Below are positions 47,997-57,330 of a DNA stretch of 64,000 nucleotides, one piece after another. This stretch comes from Planctomycetota bacterium. GTDB lineage: Bacteria > Planctomycetota > UBA1135 > UBA2386. Each line of letters opens with the position of its first letter. Within the stretch, counting starts at the first letter, position 1. The position numbers and the translations under genes were made by a program. The stretch is taken from the NCBI GenBank assembly GCA_016716265.1, contig JADJWQ010000002.1, positions 705,001 to 769,000 on the forward strand. The letters are read 5' to 3'. The notes below the pieces were generated by a model. The model did no database searches. It was given only the letters and a program-made list of their open reading frames with translations, and was not told the DNA's origin.

Positions 47997-49073
47997 TCAC
48001 CCGCGCCAGAGCGACGAGCGATCGTCACCCCGGAACCCGCTGCGCGGCCGCACCGGCGCGAGCGGCGTGCGCGGCAGGTGCGCCACCGGTCCCGGCAGGT
48101 TGTAGCCGACCGGCGCGACGTCGTTCGGCGCGTCGGCGTGGAACAGGCTCGCGAGATACTGGACCTGGCCGCGGCCGGGGCCGAGCTCCAGCTGGCCGCC
48201 GCCGAAGATCGCTATGCGGTGCGCGCGGCAATGATCGTAGGCGTCCAGCAGCCGCTCGAGCGATCCGAAGCGCGACGGCTTGAAGTTGACGACCCGCGGC
48301 GGGAACGGCAGCCGCCGCAGGTCGGCGGGGCCGTGCAGCGGAGCGTCCCAGGTCAGGTCGCGCTCGCGCCCGGCGAACAGCGGGCGCACGCGCGGATCGA
48401 GATCGGCGTCCTCGAGCAGGGCATTCGGAAACGCCGCGAGCACGTCGCGATACAGGCGATGGTCGGCGCGCTGGTCGACCGGGGTGCCGCGGTAGAGGCC
48501 CTTCAGGTCGAGGACGTCGACGCGCGCGAGCGCCGCCAGCTCGGCGAGGAACGTGCGGCTCCAATGCGGCGTCGGATCGAGCTTGAAGCGGATGGCGGCA
48601 TCGTGGCGGAGCGCGTCGCGGAGCGGCGCGAGCGTCGGCGGTGTCGGGAGCCCCATCGAGCGGACGAAGCGCACGGCCGCAGGCGTGCGGCCGAGGACCG
48701 CGTGGAGTGGCACGCCGGCCTGCCGCAGCGCGAGATCGAGCGCGGCGCTCTCGTACGCCCAACGCCGGTAGTGCTGCGACGCGGGCCGCAGCGGTGGCGC
48801 GGCGAACAGCTCGGCGGCGTCGAGCCGCGCGGCGAGCCGGCCGAGATCGCTGGTCCCGCGCAGGTCGAGCGGCCCCTGCGCCGCGAAGCGGTCGTGGTCG
48901 CGCGGCTCCCACGTGACGTCCTCGCCGACGCCGACGTGGCCGCGACCCTCGAGGATGACCAGCGTCGTGGTCCGCTCGCGGTTCGCGCTCCAGCGGACGG
49001 TCAGCCGGTGCAGGTGGACGGCGTCGATCCGCACGTCGAGCGGGGCGAGGAGCGCGTAGCTACCGGCCGGCAT
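47997..49073 (-). CDS. Enolase-superfamily protein (muconate-lactonising/OSBS-like)
   Basis: A 358-residue protein with the capping domain and (beta/alpha)7 barrel of the enolase superfamily. Candidate catalytic/metal residues are Lys in IRFKLDPT, Asp in VDVLDLKGLYRG, Glu/Asp in LLEDADLD, and Lys in VVNFKPSRFGSL. These are followed by the conserved IAIFGGGQLELGPGRGQVQYL. It could be an o-succinylbenzoate-synthase-like or racemase-like enzyme. The first metal-ligand positions look unusual, and I do not name a reaction. It overlaps by 14 nt the stop of the upstream protease gene and is inserted, on the opposite strand, between thrS and infC. Confidence 0.75.
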   Translation of the reverse strand: MPAGSYALLAPLDVRIDAVHLHRLTVRWSANRERTTTLVILEGRGHVGVGEDVTWEPRDHDRFAAQGPLDLRGTSDLGRLAARLDAAELFAAPPLRPASQHYRRWAYESAALDLALRQAGVPLHAVLGRTPAAVRFVRSMGLPTPPTLAPLRDALRHDAAIRFKLDPTPHWSRTFLAELAALARVDVLDLKGLYRGTPVDQRADHRLYRDVLAAFPNALLEDADLDPRVRPLFAGRERDLTWDAPLHGPADLRRLPFPPRVVNFKPSRFGSLERLLDAYDHCRAHRIAIFGGGQLELGPGRGQVQYLASLFHADAPNDVAPVGYNLPGPVAHLPRTPLAPVRPRSGFRGDDRSSLWRG

Positions 49074-50049
49074 CGGACCTCGCGGGCAGGCGGTCGGCGG
49101 TCGCGTGCAGGATCGCCTCGATCGGCGTATAGAGCAGCGCGAGCCGCTCGTCGGAGCGCACTCGGTCCCAGCCGACCGCGTCGATCCCGAGCGGCGCGAC
49201 GCGCTCGGTGGTCGACACCTTGAAGCGCCCGGCGCCGTGGAAGATCCCGACCAGCTCGGGCTTCGCCGTGGCCCCGTCCTGACGGTAGACGCCACCGCCC
49301 GAGTGGCCGTGCGGCGCCGGCCAGCCGGCGGGGGCCCAGAGGCCGGTGGCGCCGGCGTCCGTCGTTGGCGGCCCGGCAATGACGTAGGGGCCGGCCACCA
49401 CGAACGGTTTCCAGCCGGCCCAGGTGTCGGGTGGCTCGGCACCCGACTGGAAGATCGAGCTGAAGCCGGCGAGCAGGAGCGGTGCGGCCGCGTCGGTCCG
49501 CACATCGTCGGTGGGCAGCCGCGCGGCGCGGGCCGCGTCGAAGCACGGCGTGTCGCACTCGACGAGGACCCAGTCCGCGGCGTGGTCGTCGGGGGTCGGT
49601 GGGGTGGCGCCTGCCGCGGCGAGCCGGAACGCGACGCGTAGCAGCTGGCGCGGGTGCCCGACCGCCGGCTCCGCGCGCGGATCGACCAGCACGAGCTCGC
49701 GCTCGGCGGGCAGCGCGCTGGAGGTCCACGGCTCCGTGGTCGACCACAGGTGTGCCGCGGTCAGCAGGTGGCGCGGGCCGAGGACGACCGCGGACCCGTA
49801 GCCGGTGATGCGGTCGTCGGTCCGGAGCCCGATCCACACGGTGGAATCGAACGCGGTCCGGGCCAGCACGGCGGGCCGCTGGTCGGCGATCTGCACCGTG
49901 GGGCTGCCGGCGCAACCTGCGCCGACGATGCCGAGCAGCACGCCGACGACGCGCAGCGGTGCGGGGCGGCAGTCCAGGCGCGGAGCGCCGCGACGCGCGT
50001 CGGCAGCACGGTCGGCGCCTCGGAACGGAGAACTGCCGGTGCGGAGCAT
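49060..50049 (-). CDS. Trypsin-like serine protease, predicted lipoprotein
   Basis: A 329-residue chymotrypsin-fold protein. The likely catalytic triad is His100 (LLTAAHLW), Asp159 (HAADWVLVE) and Ser250 (GHSGGGVY; the usual GDSGGP has changed to GHSGGG, so activity is not certain). A long basic N-region leads to LLGIVGAGC, a lipobox with Cys46, so it should be anchored outside the cytoplasm. The start ATG 50049 gives a 45-residue pre-region; no good ribosome binding site is visible. It precedes, and overlaps by 14 nt, the enolase-superfamily gene. Confidence 0.78.
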   Translation of the reverse strand: MLRTGSSPFRGADRAADARRGAPRLDCRPAPLRVVGVLLGIVGAGCAGSPTVQIADQRPAVLARTAFDSTVWIGLRTDDRITGYGSAVVLGPRHLLTAAHLWSTTEPWTSSALPAERELVLVDPRAEPAVGHPRQLLRVAFRLAAAGATPPTPDDHAADWVLVECDTPCFDAARAARLPTDDVRTDAAAPLLLAGFSSIFQSGAEPPDTWAGWKPFVVAGPYVIAGPPTTDAGATGLWAPAGWPAPHGHSGGGVYRQDGATAKPELVGIFHGAGRFKVSTTERVAPLGIDAVGWDRVRSDERLALLYTPIEAILHATADRLPARSDAGR

Positions 50050-50485
50050 GCTGTGGTCGGTGACGGACGGTGCGACGAGCCGGTGCGGTCGGTGGCGGCC
50101 CGGCGCAGTATCGGGCCGCGGGCGGAGGTCGCAACCCATGCGGCGGTCGGCCAGTCCGGGCTTGGCGGGGAGGCCCGTCGCCGGCTACCCTCACGCCTTC
50201 ACGCCGGTCGGGGTCTCCGCGTCATGGAGCCGTCCGGCGCGGCGCAGCGATCGGCCGCCCGGGTGTCGGGCGGGCTGCGCCACCGCGTCGCACGGTGCCG
50301 TCGCACCGTGACGCGCGCGGCGGCTCCCGACGCGAGCAGCTCTCGGCTCGGCCTTCGTCCGTTGCGCACCCCGTTCGCGGGCGCGCGGGAGGCGGCCCTC
50401 CGCGGCTCGCGGTGTGGGTCGCCGTCCGCGGGGTGGCGCGACAGAGTCGACCCACACAGAACGAGTTCGAGTATGAGGATCGTCC
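50050..50485. other. 436-bp leader region upstream of infC
   Basis: Very G+C-rich, with no gene seen. It should hold the infC promoter and that of the divergent protease gene. GAGG lies 7 nt before the infC ATG. Inverted segments such as CGCACGGTGCCGTCGCACCGTG (read in parts, near 50288-50310) could fold, but no known riboswitch or ribosomal leader was identified. Confidence 0.35.
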
Positions 50486-51031
50486 ATGGCGATGCGTAGG
50501 GGGCCGCGAACCGCGAGGCCCGCGGCGCCGCGAGGCCCGCGCATCAATCAGCGGATCCGCGTCAAGCAGGTGCGCGTGATCGACGACGAGGGGCAGATGC
50601 TCGGCGTGATGGAGACCGCCGACGCCCTCGCCATCGCGAGCCGCAAGGGCCTCGACCTGGTCGAGATCGCCGCCGACCAGCGGCCGCCGGTGTGCCGCAT
50701 CCTGGACTTCGGCAAGTACAAGTACGAGCAGAAGAAGAAGGAGCGGGCCTCGAAGAAGAAGCAGCACCAGGTCGAGGTCAAGGAGGTCCGCGTCCGCCCG
50801 AAGATCGCGGAGCACGACATCCAGGTGAAGGTGCGCCGCGCCCGCAAGTTCCTGGAGGACGGCGACAAGGTGCAGATCGCCTGCCTGTTCCGCGGCCGCG
50901 AGATGGCCCACAAGGACATCGGTATCCAGGTGATGAAGAACGTGTTCTCGCACCTGGAGGACATCGCGAAGGTCGAGCGAGAGCCGCACCTCGAAGGGCG
51001 GCGCATGGTGATGCTCGTCACGCGCCGTTGA
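50486..51031 (+). CDS. infC: Translation initiation factor IF-3
   Basis: This factor binds the 30S subunit and proofreads start codons (181 residues). The N-domain has INQRIRVKQVRVIDDEG and GLDLVEIAADQRPPVCRILDFGKYKYEQ (read in parts). The linker is KKKERASKKKQHQ, and the C-domain is VKEVRVRPKIAEHDIQVK with KVQIACLFRGREMAH. The start is an ordinary ATG with GAGG 7 nt upstream, not the rare AUU/AUC typical of auto-regulated infC in Enterobacteria, so that feedback is not expected. It is separated from thrS and from rpmI by inserted genes. Confidence 0.97.
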   Translation: MAMRRGPRTARPAAPRGPRINQRIRVKQVRVIDDEGQMLGVMETADALAIASRKGLDLVEIAADQRPPVCRILDFGKYKYEQKKKERASKKKQHQVEVKEVRVRPKIAEHDIQVKVRRARKFLEDGDKVQIACLFRGREMAHKDIGIQVMKNVFSHLEDIAKVEREPHLEGRRMVMLVTRR

Positions 51032-51159
51032 GCGCGCCGCGGCGATCCTCGCGGGCGCGCCGCGCCGGTGAGCTCCGACGCCGCGATCCTCCGTACTCCG
51101 ACGACGGCCGGGCGCGGTGCGCGTGTCCGGCCGACCTCCCGAGCCCCCTCCGTTCCATC

Positions 51160-54100
51160 GTGCAGACCAAGACCGATCTTCCCCCGTTCGACTTCGAGGA
51201 GCGCTTCGGCGTCAACGCCGCGTACGTCGAGCAGGTCTACGCGGAGTTCATGGTCGCGCCCGACGCGGTCAGCGAGGAGTGGCAGCGCTTCTTCGAGACG
51301 CACCTGCCGCCCGAGCACCTGCCGAAGCGCGCGGTCGCGGCGCCCGCCGACGCCGCCGCCACGAACGGTCACGGCGCGGCGGCCGCGGAGCCGAGTGCCG
51401 CCGAGCTCGGCTACGAGCCGCTGCGCGGCATCGCCGCGAAGATCGCCGGCAACATGACCGAGAGCCTCGGCGTGCCGACCGCGACCTCGACGCGGGACGT
51501 GCTCGTCAAGGTGCTGGAGGAGAACCGGCGCATCATCAACGAGTACCTGGTCGGTGAGTTCCGCGGCAAGGCGAGCTTCACGCACGTGATCGCGTGGGCG
51601 ATGGTCAAGGCGCTCCAGGCGGTGCCCGGCATGCTGGTCCGCTATCGCGAGGTCGACGGCAAGCCGCACCGCGAGCAGGTGCGTACGATCAACATCGGCA
51701 TCGCGGTCGACGTGCAGCAAGGCGATGGCCCACGCTCGCTGGTCGTGCCGAACGTGCGCGACTGTGGCTCGATGAACTTCGCGACCTTCATCGCCGCATA
51801 CGAGGCCCAGGTGCGCAAGGCGCGGCGCGGCAAGCTCGGCCCGGAGGACTTCCAGGACACGACCTGCACGCTGACCAACCCGGGGACGATCGGCACCGTC
51901 AGCTCGCTGCCGCGCCTGATGGTCGGCCAGAGCTTCATCCTCGCGACCGGTGCGATCGCCTACCCCGCGCCGTGGCGCGGTGCGTCGGAGGAGACGATCA
52001 CCGAGCTCGGGATCGGTCGCGTCATGACGGTGACGAGCACCTACGACCACCGCGTGATCCAGGGTGCCGATTCCGGCGAGCTGCTGAAGACGATCGACGA
52101 GCTGCTCAATGGCGAGCACGGCTTCTACGAGCAGCTGTTCCGCGATCTGACGATCCCGTACCAGCCGATGCGGCTGGAGCAGGACCGACGGGTGTCGCTC
52201 GGCTCGCCGATGCGCGAGAACCAGACGCTCGAGCGGGCTGCGCGCGTGATGCAGTACATCCGCGCCTACCGCGTGCGCGGCTACCTGCTCGCGAACCTCG
52301 ATCCGCTCGTCTACGAGCCGAAGACGTTCCCCGAGCTCGAGATGGACAGCTACGGGCTGACCATCTGGGACCTCGACCGGACCTTCTACACCGGCGGCAC
52401 GCACACCGTGGAGCGCGCGACGCTACGCGAGATCCGCGACGTGCTTCGCAAGACGTACACGCGCCGCATCGGCGTCGAGTACATGCACATGGTCGACCCG
52501 GAGCAGAAGGAATGGCTCCGGCGGCGCATGGAGAGCACCTGCAACGAGGAGGAGCTCCCGCGTGAGGTCGTGCTGCGCGTGCTGGACCGGCTCGTCGAGG
52601 CGGAGGCCTTCGAACGCTTCCTGCACACGCGGTTCGTCGGGCACAAGCGCTTCTCGCTGGAGGGTGGCGAGACGTTGATCCCGGTGCTCGACGCGCTGCT
52701 CGAGCACGCCGCGGCACACGGCGTCGACCACGGTGTGATCGGCATGGCGCACCGCGGGCGCCTGAACGTGCTCGCGCACACCCTCGGCAAGCCGTTGACG
52801 CGCATCTTCGGCGAGTTCGAGGGCTACATCGATCCGAGCTCGACGCAGGGCTCCGGCGACGTCAAGTACCACCTCGGTGCGGAGGACGTGTTCGAGGCCT
52901 CGAACGGACGCGAGATCAAGCTGCAGCTCGCCTGCAACCCGAGCCACCTCGAGGCGGTCGATCCGGTCGTCGAGGGCATGGTGCGCGCCATCCAGGATCG
53001 GCGCGGGCGCAACGACGAGGCGCGGCGGCAGGTGCTGCCGATCCTCGTGCACGGCGATGCCGCGTTCGCCGGGCAGGGGGTCGTGCACGAGACCCTGCAG
53101 ATGTCGCAGCTCCAGGGCTACCGGACCGGCGGCACCGTGCACGTCATCGTCAACAACCAGATCGGCTACACGACCAATCCGGACGACGCGCGGTCGACGC
53201 CGTTCTGCACGGACGTCGCGAAGGGGATCCAGGCGCCGATCTTCCACGTCAACGGCGACGACCCGTTGGCCGCCGTGCGCATGGTGCGGCTCGCGCTCGA
53301 ATACCGGCAGCGCTATCAGCGCGACGTGGTGATCGACATCGTCTGCTACCGCCGGCACGGCCACAACGAGGGCGACGAGCCGAGCTTCACGCAGCCGCTG
53401 CTGTACCGCAAGATCGAGGCGCACCCGAGCGTGCGTGCGATCTACCAGGACTGGCTCGTGCGCGCGGGCTGGCTCGAGGCGGCCGACGCGGAGAAGTTCA
53501 ACGAGGCGCTCCAGCAGCGCTTCCGGGAGTCGCTCGAGCAGGTGCGGCAATCGCAGGCGCCGACCGAGGACCGGCAGCACGACGCCGCGGTGCGCAGTGC
53601 GAAGCCGGCCTGGGTCGGCCGCCGCTCGACGCTGCTGTCGGGCGAGCGGCTGACCGAGCTGCTCGACGCGCTGTGCACCCTGCCGGCCGACTTCGCCGCG
53701 CACCCGAAGATCGAGATGCTGCTCGACCGCCGCCGCTCGATGGCGCGGGACGAGCACCCGTTCGATTTCGCGACCGCCGAGTCGCTCGCGTTCGCGACGC
53801 TGCTGGTCGACGGCCACCCGGTCCGTCTCGCCGGGCAGGACAGCGGCCGGGGGACCTTCTCGCAGCGCCACTCGGTGCTCGTCGACATCAGGACCGGTGG
53901 CGAGTACGTGCCGCTCAATCACCTGGCGCCGAGCCGCGTCGCGGAGCAGCAGGCGACCTACGAGGTCGTCGACAGCCTGCTCAGCGAGGAGGCCGCACTC
54001 GGCTTCGAGTACGGATTCAGCGTCGCCAGGCCCGAGTGTCTGAACCTGTGGGAGGCCCAGTTCGGGGACTTCTGCAACGGCGCGCAGATCCAGATCGACC

Positions 54101-54801
54101 AGTTCATCGCAGCCGGCGAAGCGAAGTGGGGCCAGAGCACGGGGCTCGTGCTGCTGCTGCCGCACGGCTACGACGGCCAGGGCCCCGAGCACAGCTCGGC
54201 GCGGCTCGAGCGGTTCCTGCAACTGTGCGCCGAGGGCAACATGCGCGTCGCCAACCCGTCGACGGCAGCGCAGTACTTCCATCTGCTGCGCAGGCAGGCG
54301 CTCGACCCGGATCGCAAGCCGCTCGTCGTCATGACGCCGAAGAGTCTGCTCAGGCAGCGCACCGCCGGGTCGACGCTCGCGGAGCTCGCCGACGCGCTGT
54401 TCCAGTCGGTGATCGTCGACGCTCCCGGGGTGCCGGACGCCGCGGTCGAGCGCGTCGTGTTCTGCTGCGGCAAGGTCTACTACGACCTCGACGCGGAGCG
54501 CCGGGAGAACGGGCCCGGAAACGCCGCGATCGTGCGCGTCGAGCAGCTCGCACCGTGGCCCCGCGCGGAGGTCGACGCGGTGTTCGCGCGGTTCGCATCG
54601 GCCCGCGATTTCGTGTGGTGCCAGGAGGAGCCGGCCAACATGGGGGCGTGGAGCTACGTGCGCAATCGCGCCGCGTTCACGCGCTACGCCGGGCGGCCGG
54701 ATGCGGCGAGCCCGGCGACGGGCGTGTCGCAGGTCCACAAGCAGGAACAACACGCACTCGTGCAGGATGCGCTGCACGCCACCGCGGAACCGCAGGCGTG
54801 A
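51160..54801 (+). CDS. Fused 2-oxoglutarate dehydrogenase E1 / succinyltransferase E2 (Kgd/OdhA-type)
   Basis: A 1,213-residue TCA-cycle enzyme. An N-terminal E1-docking helix (FEERFGVNAAYVEQVYAEF) and a short Ala-rich linker lead to an E2 acyltransferase domain (about 85-340). It has TYDHRVIQGADSG, with catalytic His297 and the Gln-Gly form typical of the actinobacterial Kgd/OdhA fusion rather than HRxxDG. Then follows a complete thiamine-diphosphate E1: GMAHRGRLNVLAHTLGKP (from 528), GDVKYHLG, ACNPSHLEAVDPVVEGM, HGDAAFAGQG, VNNQIGYTT and RRHGHNEGDEP. No lipoyl domain is present, so it should rely on another E2. The GTG start at 51160 has weak ribosome binding. The stop overlaps the next gene. 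Confidence 0.93.
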   Translation: MQTKTDLPPFDFEERFGVNAAYVEQVYAEFMVAPDAVSEEWQRFFETHLPPEHLPKRAVAAPADAAATNGHGAAAAEPSAAELGYEPLRGIAAKIAGNMTESLGVPTATSTRDVLVKVLEENRRIINEYLVGEFRGKASFTHVIAWAMVKALQAVPGMLVRYREVDGKPHREQVRTINIGIAVDVQQGDGPRSLVVPNVRDCGSMNFATFIAAYEAQVRKARRGKLGPEDFQDTTCTLTNPGTIGTVSSLPRLMVGQSFILATGAIAYPAPWRGASEETITELGIGRVMTVTSTYDHRVIQGADSGELLKTIDELLNGEHGFYEQLFRDLTIPYQPMRLEQDRRVSLGSPMRENQTLERAARVMQYIRAYRVRGYLLANLDPLVYEPKTFPELEMDSYGLTIWDLDRTFYTGGTHTVERATLREIRDVLRKTYTRRIGVEYMHMVDPEQKEWLRRRMESTCNEEELPREVVLRVLDRLVEAEAFERFLHTRFVGHKRFSLEGGETLIPVLDALLEHAAAHGVDHGVIGMAHRGRLNVLAHTLGKPLTRIFGEFEGYIDPSSTQGSGDVKYHLGAEDVFEASNGREIKLQLACNPSHLEAVDPVVEGMVRAIQDRRGRNDEARRQVLPILVHGDAAFAGQGVVHETLQMSQLQGYRTGGTVHVIVNNQIGYTTNPDDARSTPFCTDVAKGIQAPIFHVNGDDPLAAVRMVRLALEYRQRYQRDVVIDIVCYRRHGHNEGDEPSFTQPLLYRKIEAHPSVRAIYQDWLVRAGWLEAADAEKFNEALQQRFRESLEQVRQSQAPTEDRQHDAAVRSAKPAWVGRRSTLLSGERLTELLDALCTLPADFAAHPKIEMLLDRRRSMARDEHPFDFATAESLAFATLLVDGHPVRLAGQDSGRGTFSQRHSVLVDIRTGGEYVPLNHLAPSRVAEQQATYEVVDSLLSEEAALGFEYGFSVARPECLNLWEAQFGDFCNGAQIQIDQFIAAGEAKWGQSTGLVLLLPHGYDGQGPEHSSARLERFLQLCAEGNMRVANPSTAAQYFHLLRRQALDPDRKPLVVMTPKSLLRQRTAGSTLAELADALFQSVIVDAPGVPDAAVERVVFCCGKVYYDLDAERRENGPGNAAIVRVEQLAPWPRAEVDAVFARFASARDFVWCQEEPANMGAWSYVRNRAAFTRYAGRPDAASPATGVSQVHKQEQHALVQDALHATAEPQA

Positions 54802-56297
54802 GCGACTCGACGGCAGTGCGGCCGGTGGGTGCGTACGGGCGCCGGGAGCTGGTGGCGCTCGGCGGCATCCTCGCCGTCGCCTTCGCGCTGCGATTGATCG
54901 GGCTCGGCACCTGGGCGTTCTGGGTCGACGAGGCCCACAGCTTCCGCGACGTGACGAACCCGTGGTCGCAGTTCTGGGCCTCCGACGTGTCGCGCTATCC
55001 GCTCAGCTACCTGCTGGTGCGGGGGCTGCTGGACTCGGGCATCCTGCCCGCCACCACCGAGGGCTGGCTGCGGCTGCCGTTCGCGTTCGTCGGCGTGCTG
55101 ACGGTCTCCGCGGTCGCGGTCTTCGGGCGGGCGCTCGTCGGCAATCGGGCCTCGTTGGTCGGCGCGGCATTGCTTGCGCTGTCGCCGTGGCATCTGTACT
55201 GGAGCCAGAACGTCCGCGGCTACGCGTTGATGCTGTTCCTGGCCACGCTCGCGGTGTTCGCCGGGCACCGTGGCGCGCGCGACCGGTCGTCGCTCGTCGT
55301 CGGCGCAGGTGTGGTGCTCGGCGTGCTCGCGGGGCTGTCGCACCCGTCAGGGTTCCTGTCCCTCGCGATCCTCGGCGGCGTCGTCGGGATCGAGCTGCGA
55401 ACGCACCTGAGCGGGCTGCGGCGCTACCGGCGGCAGCTCGGCGGTATCGCGGTGGTCGCGCTCGGCGCGGGCGCGGCGTGGCTGGTGCCCGCGATCATCA
55501 CGGCGTTCGAGAAGAAGCCCGGCTTCTCGACCGTCCACCTCGCACAGACACTGGCCTGGTTCGCCGGCGTCCCGCTGCTGGTCGCGGGCATCGGCGGACT
55601 GGCGACGGTCCGCCGCACGCGCGGCCGGGTCGACACCGTCGTGCTCGCGACGTGGGTGCTGCTCCCGCTGGTCGCGCTGACGGCGTGCTCCGTCCTGCTC
55701 AAGGTCACGGCTCAATACGCGCTCATCGTGCTGCCGGGGCTGTGCCTGCTGGCCGGACGGTTCGCCGTCGACGTCGCCGATGCGATCGGCACGGCGCGGC
55801 TCGCCGATCGCCTCGCACGCCTGGTGCTGCCGGGCGTGCTCGCGCTGTCGTTCGCCACACACGACTTCCTCTACTACACGGTGCGCCACGGTGAGCGCCC
55901 ACGCTGGCGCGAGGGTGCGCAGATCATCGCGCGCGACGCCGGCGGGGCATCTGCCCTGGTGCTGACGTCGAACGGGCCGAGCCTCGACTACTACATCGAC
56001 CGCACGGCGTTCTGGCGGCCCGTGGGCTCACGCGTCGCCATCGTCGTCGTGGGCATGAGCCCATGGACGTTCGCGAACGCCGGCGGTGCGGAGGAGTGGC
56101 TCGACGCGATGACGGAGCGCGCACGCGACGAGCACCGCGCGCTGTACGTCGTGCTCACGGAGCCGGAACTCGGCGAATGGGATCTCGATGGCGCATTCAA
56201 CCGCACCGTGCGCGCCCGCGGGCACCAGATCGGCCGGCTGCCGTGCTGGACGGGGCCGAAGGACATGACGGTGCTCGTCTACCGCATCCCCGTGTGA
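54798..56297 (+). CDS. GT-C-fold (family 39/83-like) membrane glycosyltransferase
   Basis: A 499-residue polytopic membrane protein with about ten helices, of the dolichyl/undecaprenyl-phosphate mannose/arabinose transferase type. The first extracytoplasmic loop carries the acidic pair WVDEAHSF (Asp44, Glu45), the catalytic signature. It is followed by RYPLSYLLVRGLL and a WSQNVRGYAL loop. The C-terminal ~110 residues (from about 385) form a soluble domain (ARDAGGASALVLTSNGPSLDYYI). It would move sugar from a lipid carrier to a protein or glycolipid outside the membrane. The GTG start at 54798 overlaps the stop of the dehydrogenase by 4 nt, an unusual coupling of unrelated functions. Confidence 0.85.
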   Translation: MSDSTAVRPVGAYGRRELVALGGILAVAFALRLIGLGTWAFWVDEAHSFRDVTNPWSQFWASDVSRYPLSYLLVRGLLDSGILPATTEGWLRLPFAFVGVLTVSAVAVFGRALVGNRASLVGAALLALSPWHLYWSQNVRGYALMLFLATLAVFAGHRGARDRSSLVVGAGVVLGVLAGLSHPSGFLSLAILGGVVGIELRTHLSGLRRYRRQLGGIAVVALGAGAAWLVPAIITAFEKKPGFSTVHLAQTLAWFAGVPLLVAGIGGLATVRRTRGRVDTVVLATWVLLPLVALTACSVLLKVTAQYALIVLPGLCLLAGRFAVDVADAIGTARLADRLARLVLPGVLALSFATHDFLYYTVRHGERPRWREGAQIIARDAGGASALVLTSNGPSLDYYIDRTAFWRPVGSRVAIVVVGMSPWTFANAGGAEEWLDAMTERARDEHRALYVVLTEPELGEWDLDGAFNRTVRARGHQIGRLPCWTGPKDMTVLVYRIPV

Positions 56298-56319
56298 GGC
56301 GCGCGGGCCGCGGCACGCG

Positions 56320-57174
56320 TCAAGCGGCGGCTTCCTCCTCGCGGCGGCGCGGCGCGTGGACCGCCCACATGACGACCGCGAACGCGACGCCGCCGAGGCT
56401 CAGCATGTAGAGGCCGGGCAGGATCAGCAGATTCGGAGCCCAGACGAGCCACGCGAGCTGCTCGTTCGAGCCGGCGTCGACGTGCATCGCGACCTGCGCG
56501 AACGGGTTCGCGAAGCGCGTGACGGTGTGCACGTCGAGCGACGTGCCGAGCTGCTCGCGGGTCGCCAGCGTGCCCCAGATCGCGAGCGGCAGCCGCGCGA
56601 CGGTGACGAACACCGCGAGCCACAGGAACGTCGGCAGCACCTTGCGGATGCGCAGCGCCAGCAGGGCGGCGGCGGCGAGCGACGGTGGCAGCAGCGCGCG
56701 CTCGAGGCCGGCGGGCTCGACGAGGCCGTGCGGAGCGGCGGTCTTCTCGAACGCGAGCTGCAGCGCGACCGCACTCCAGGCCAGCAGCAGCGGCCCCCAG
56801 AACGGGTGCACCCCGGCGCCGTGCCGGCCGGCTCCGGACGCGCCGCCGGGCCGGCGGCCGAGCAGGAAGGCGCACCACGGCAGCGCGAAGACCAGCGCGG
56901 ACATCCCGAACGCGTGTCCGGCCGCCGTGACGGTCTCGACCACGAACGGCTTCCAGACGATGTTCGCGCCCTCGAACGCCGCGAACCGGAACACCACCTG
57001 GGCGGTCCGGGAGGCGGGGCCGGCGAGCGCCGCGGCGGCAGCCGCGAGTGCGAGGACGCCGACGACGGTGGCGGCGCGGCCGCGCCAGGCCGGTAGCACG
57101 AGGGCCAGGGCGCACAGCGCGAGCGCGAGGAGGTGGGCGAGGACGAGCAGCGGGTCGGGCATCGGGCCGGCCAT
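56320..57174 (-). CDS. Polytopic membrane protein of unknown function
   Basis: A 284-residue protein with about seven helices: LLVLAHLLALALCALALVLP, AATVVGVLALAAAAAAL, AFGMSALVFALPWCAFLLG, GPLLLAWSAVALQLAF, TFLWLAVFVTVARLPLAI, NLLILPGLYMLSLGG and AFAVVMWAVHAPRRR. Between helices 2 and 3 is VVFRFAAFEGANIVWKPFVVET. I do not recognise the family. A long-range similarity to cytochrome c biogenesis proteins of the CcsA type (WxWxD) is not supported, because that motif is absent. The start is ATG 57174 or 57162. It sits opposite to the flanking plus-strand genes, between the glycosyltransferase and rpmI. Confidence 0.7.
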   Translation of the reverse strand: MAGPMPDPLLVLAHLLALALCALALVLPAWRGRAATVVGVLALAAAAAALAGPASRTAQVVFRFAAFEGANIVWKPFVVETVTAAGHAFGMSALVFALPWCAFLLGRRPGGASGAGRHGAGVHPFWGPLLLAWSAVALQLAFEKTAAPHGLVEPAGLERALLPPSLAAAALLALRIRKVLPTFLWLAVFVTVARLPLAIWGTLATREQLGTSLDVHTVTRFANPFAQVAMHVDAGSNEQLAWLVWAPNLLILPGLYMLSLGGVAFAVVMWAVHAPRRREEEAAA

Positions 57175-57330
57175 GTTGGGCCGGCGGCGGGGCGCAGGGA
57201 AGCGCGCGCCGGGCGGCGTCGCCGGGGGGACCTGCGGCGGTCGGAATCGTCTGCGATCCGGCTTGCCCGGCTGTCGCGGCCTCGTTATCTTGCTCCGCCT
57301 TTCCCGGTTCCGAACGACGTGTTCCGAGCG

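Noticed and set aside
47997..49073. Naming the enolase-superfamily gene menC
   Set aside because: There is no menaquinone gene nearby, and the metal-ligand pattern is not clearly that of o-succinylbenzoate synthase.
56320..57174. CcsA/CcmC-type haem handling protein
   Set aside because: The diagnostic Trp-rich WWD loop is absent.
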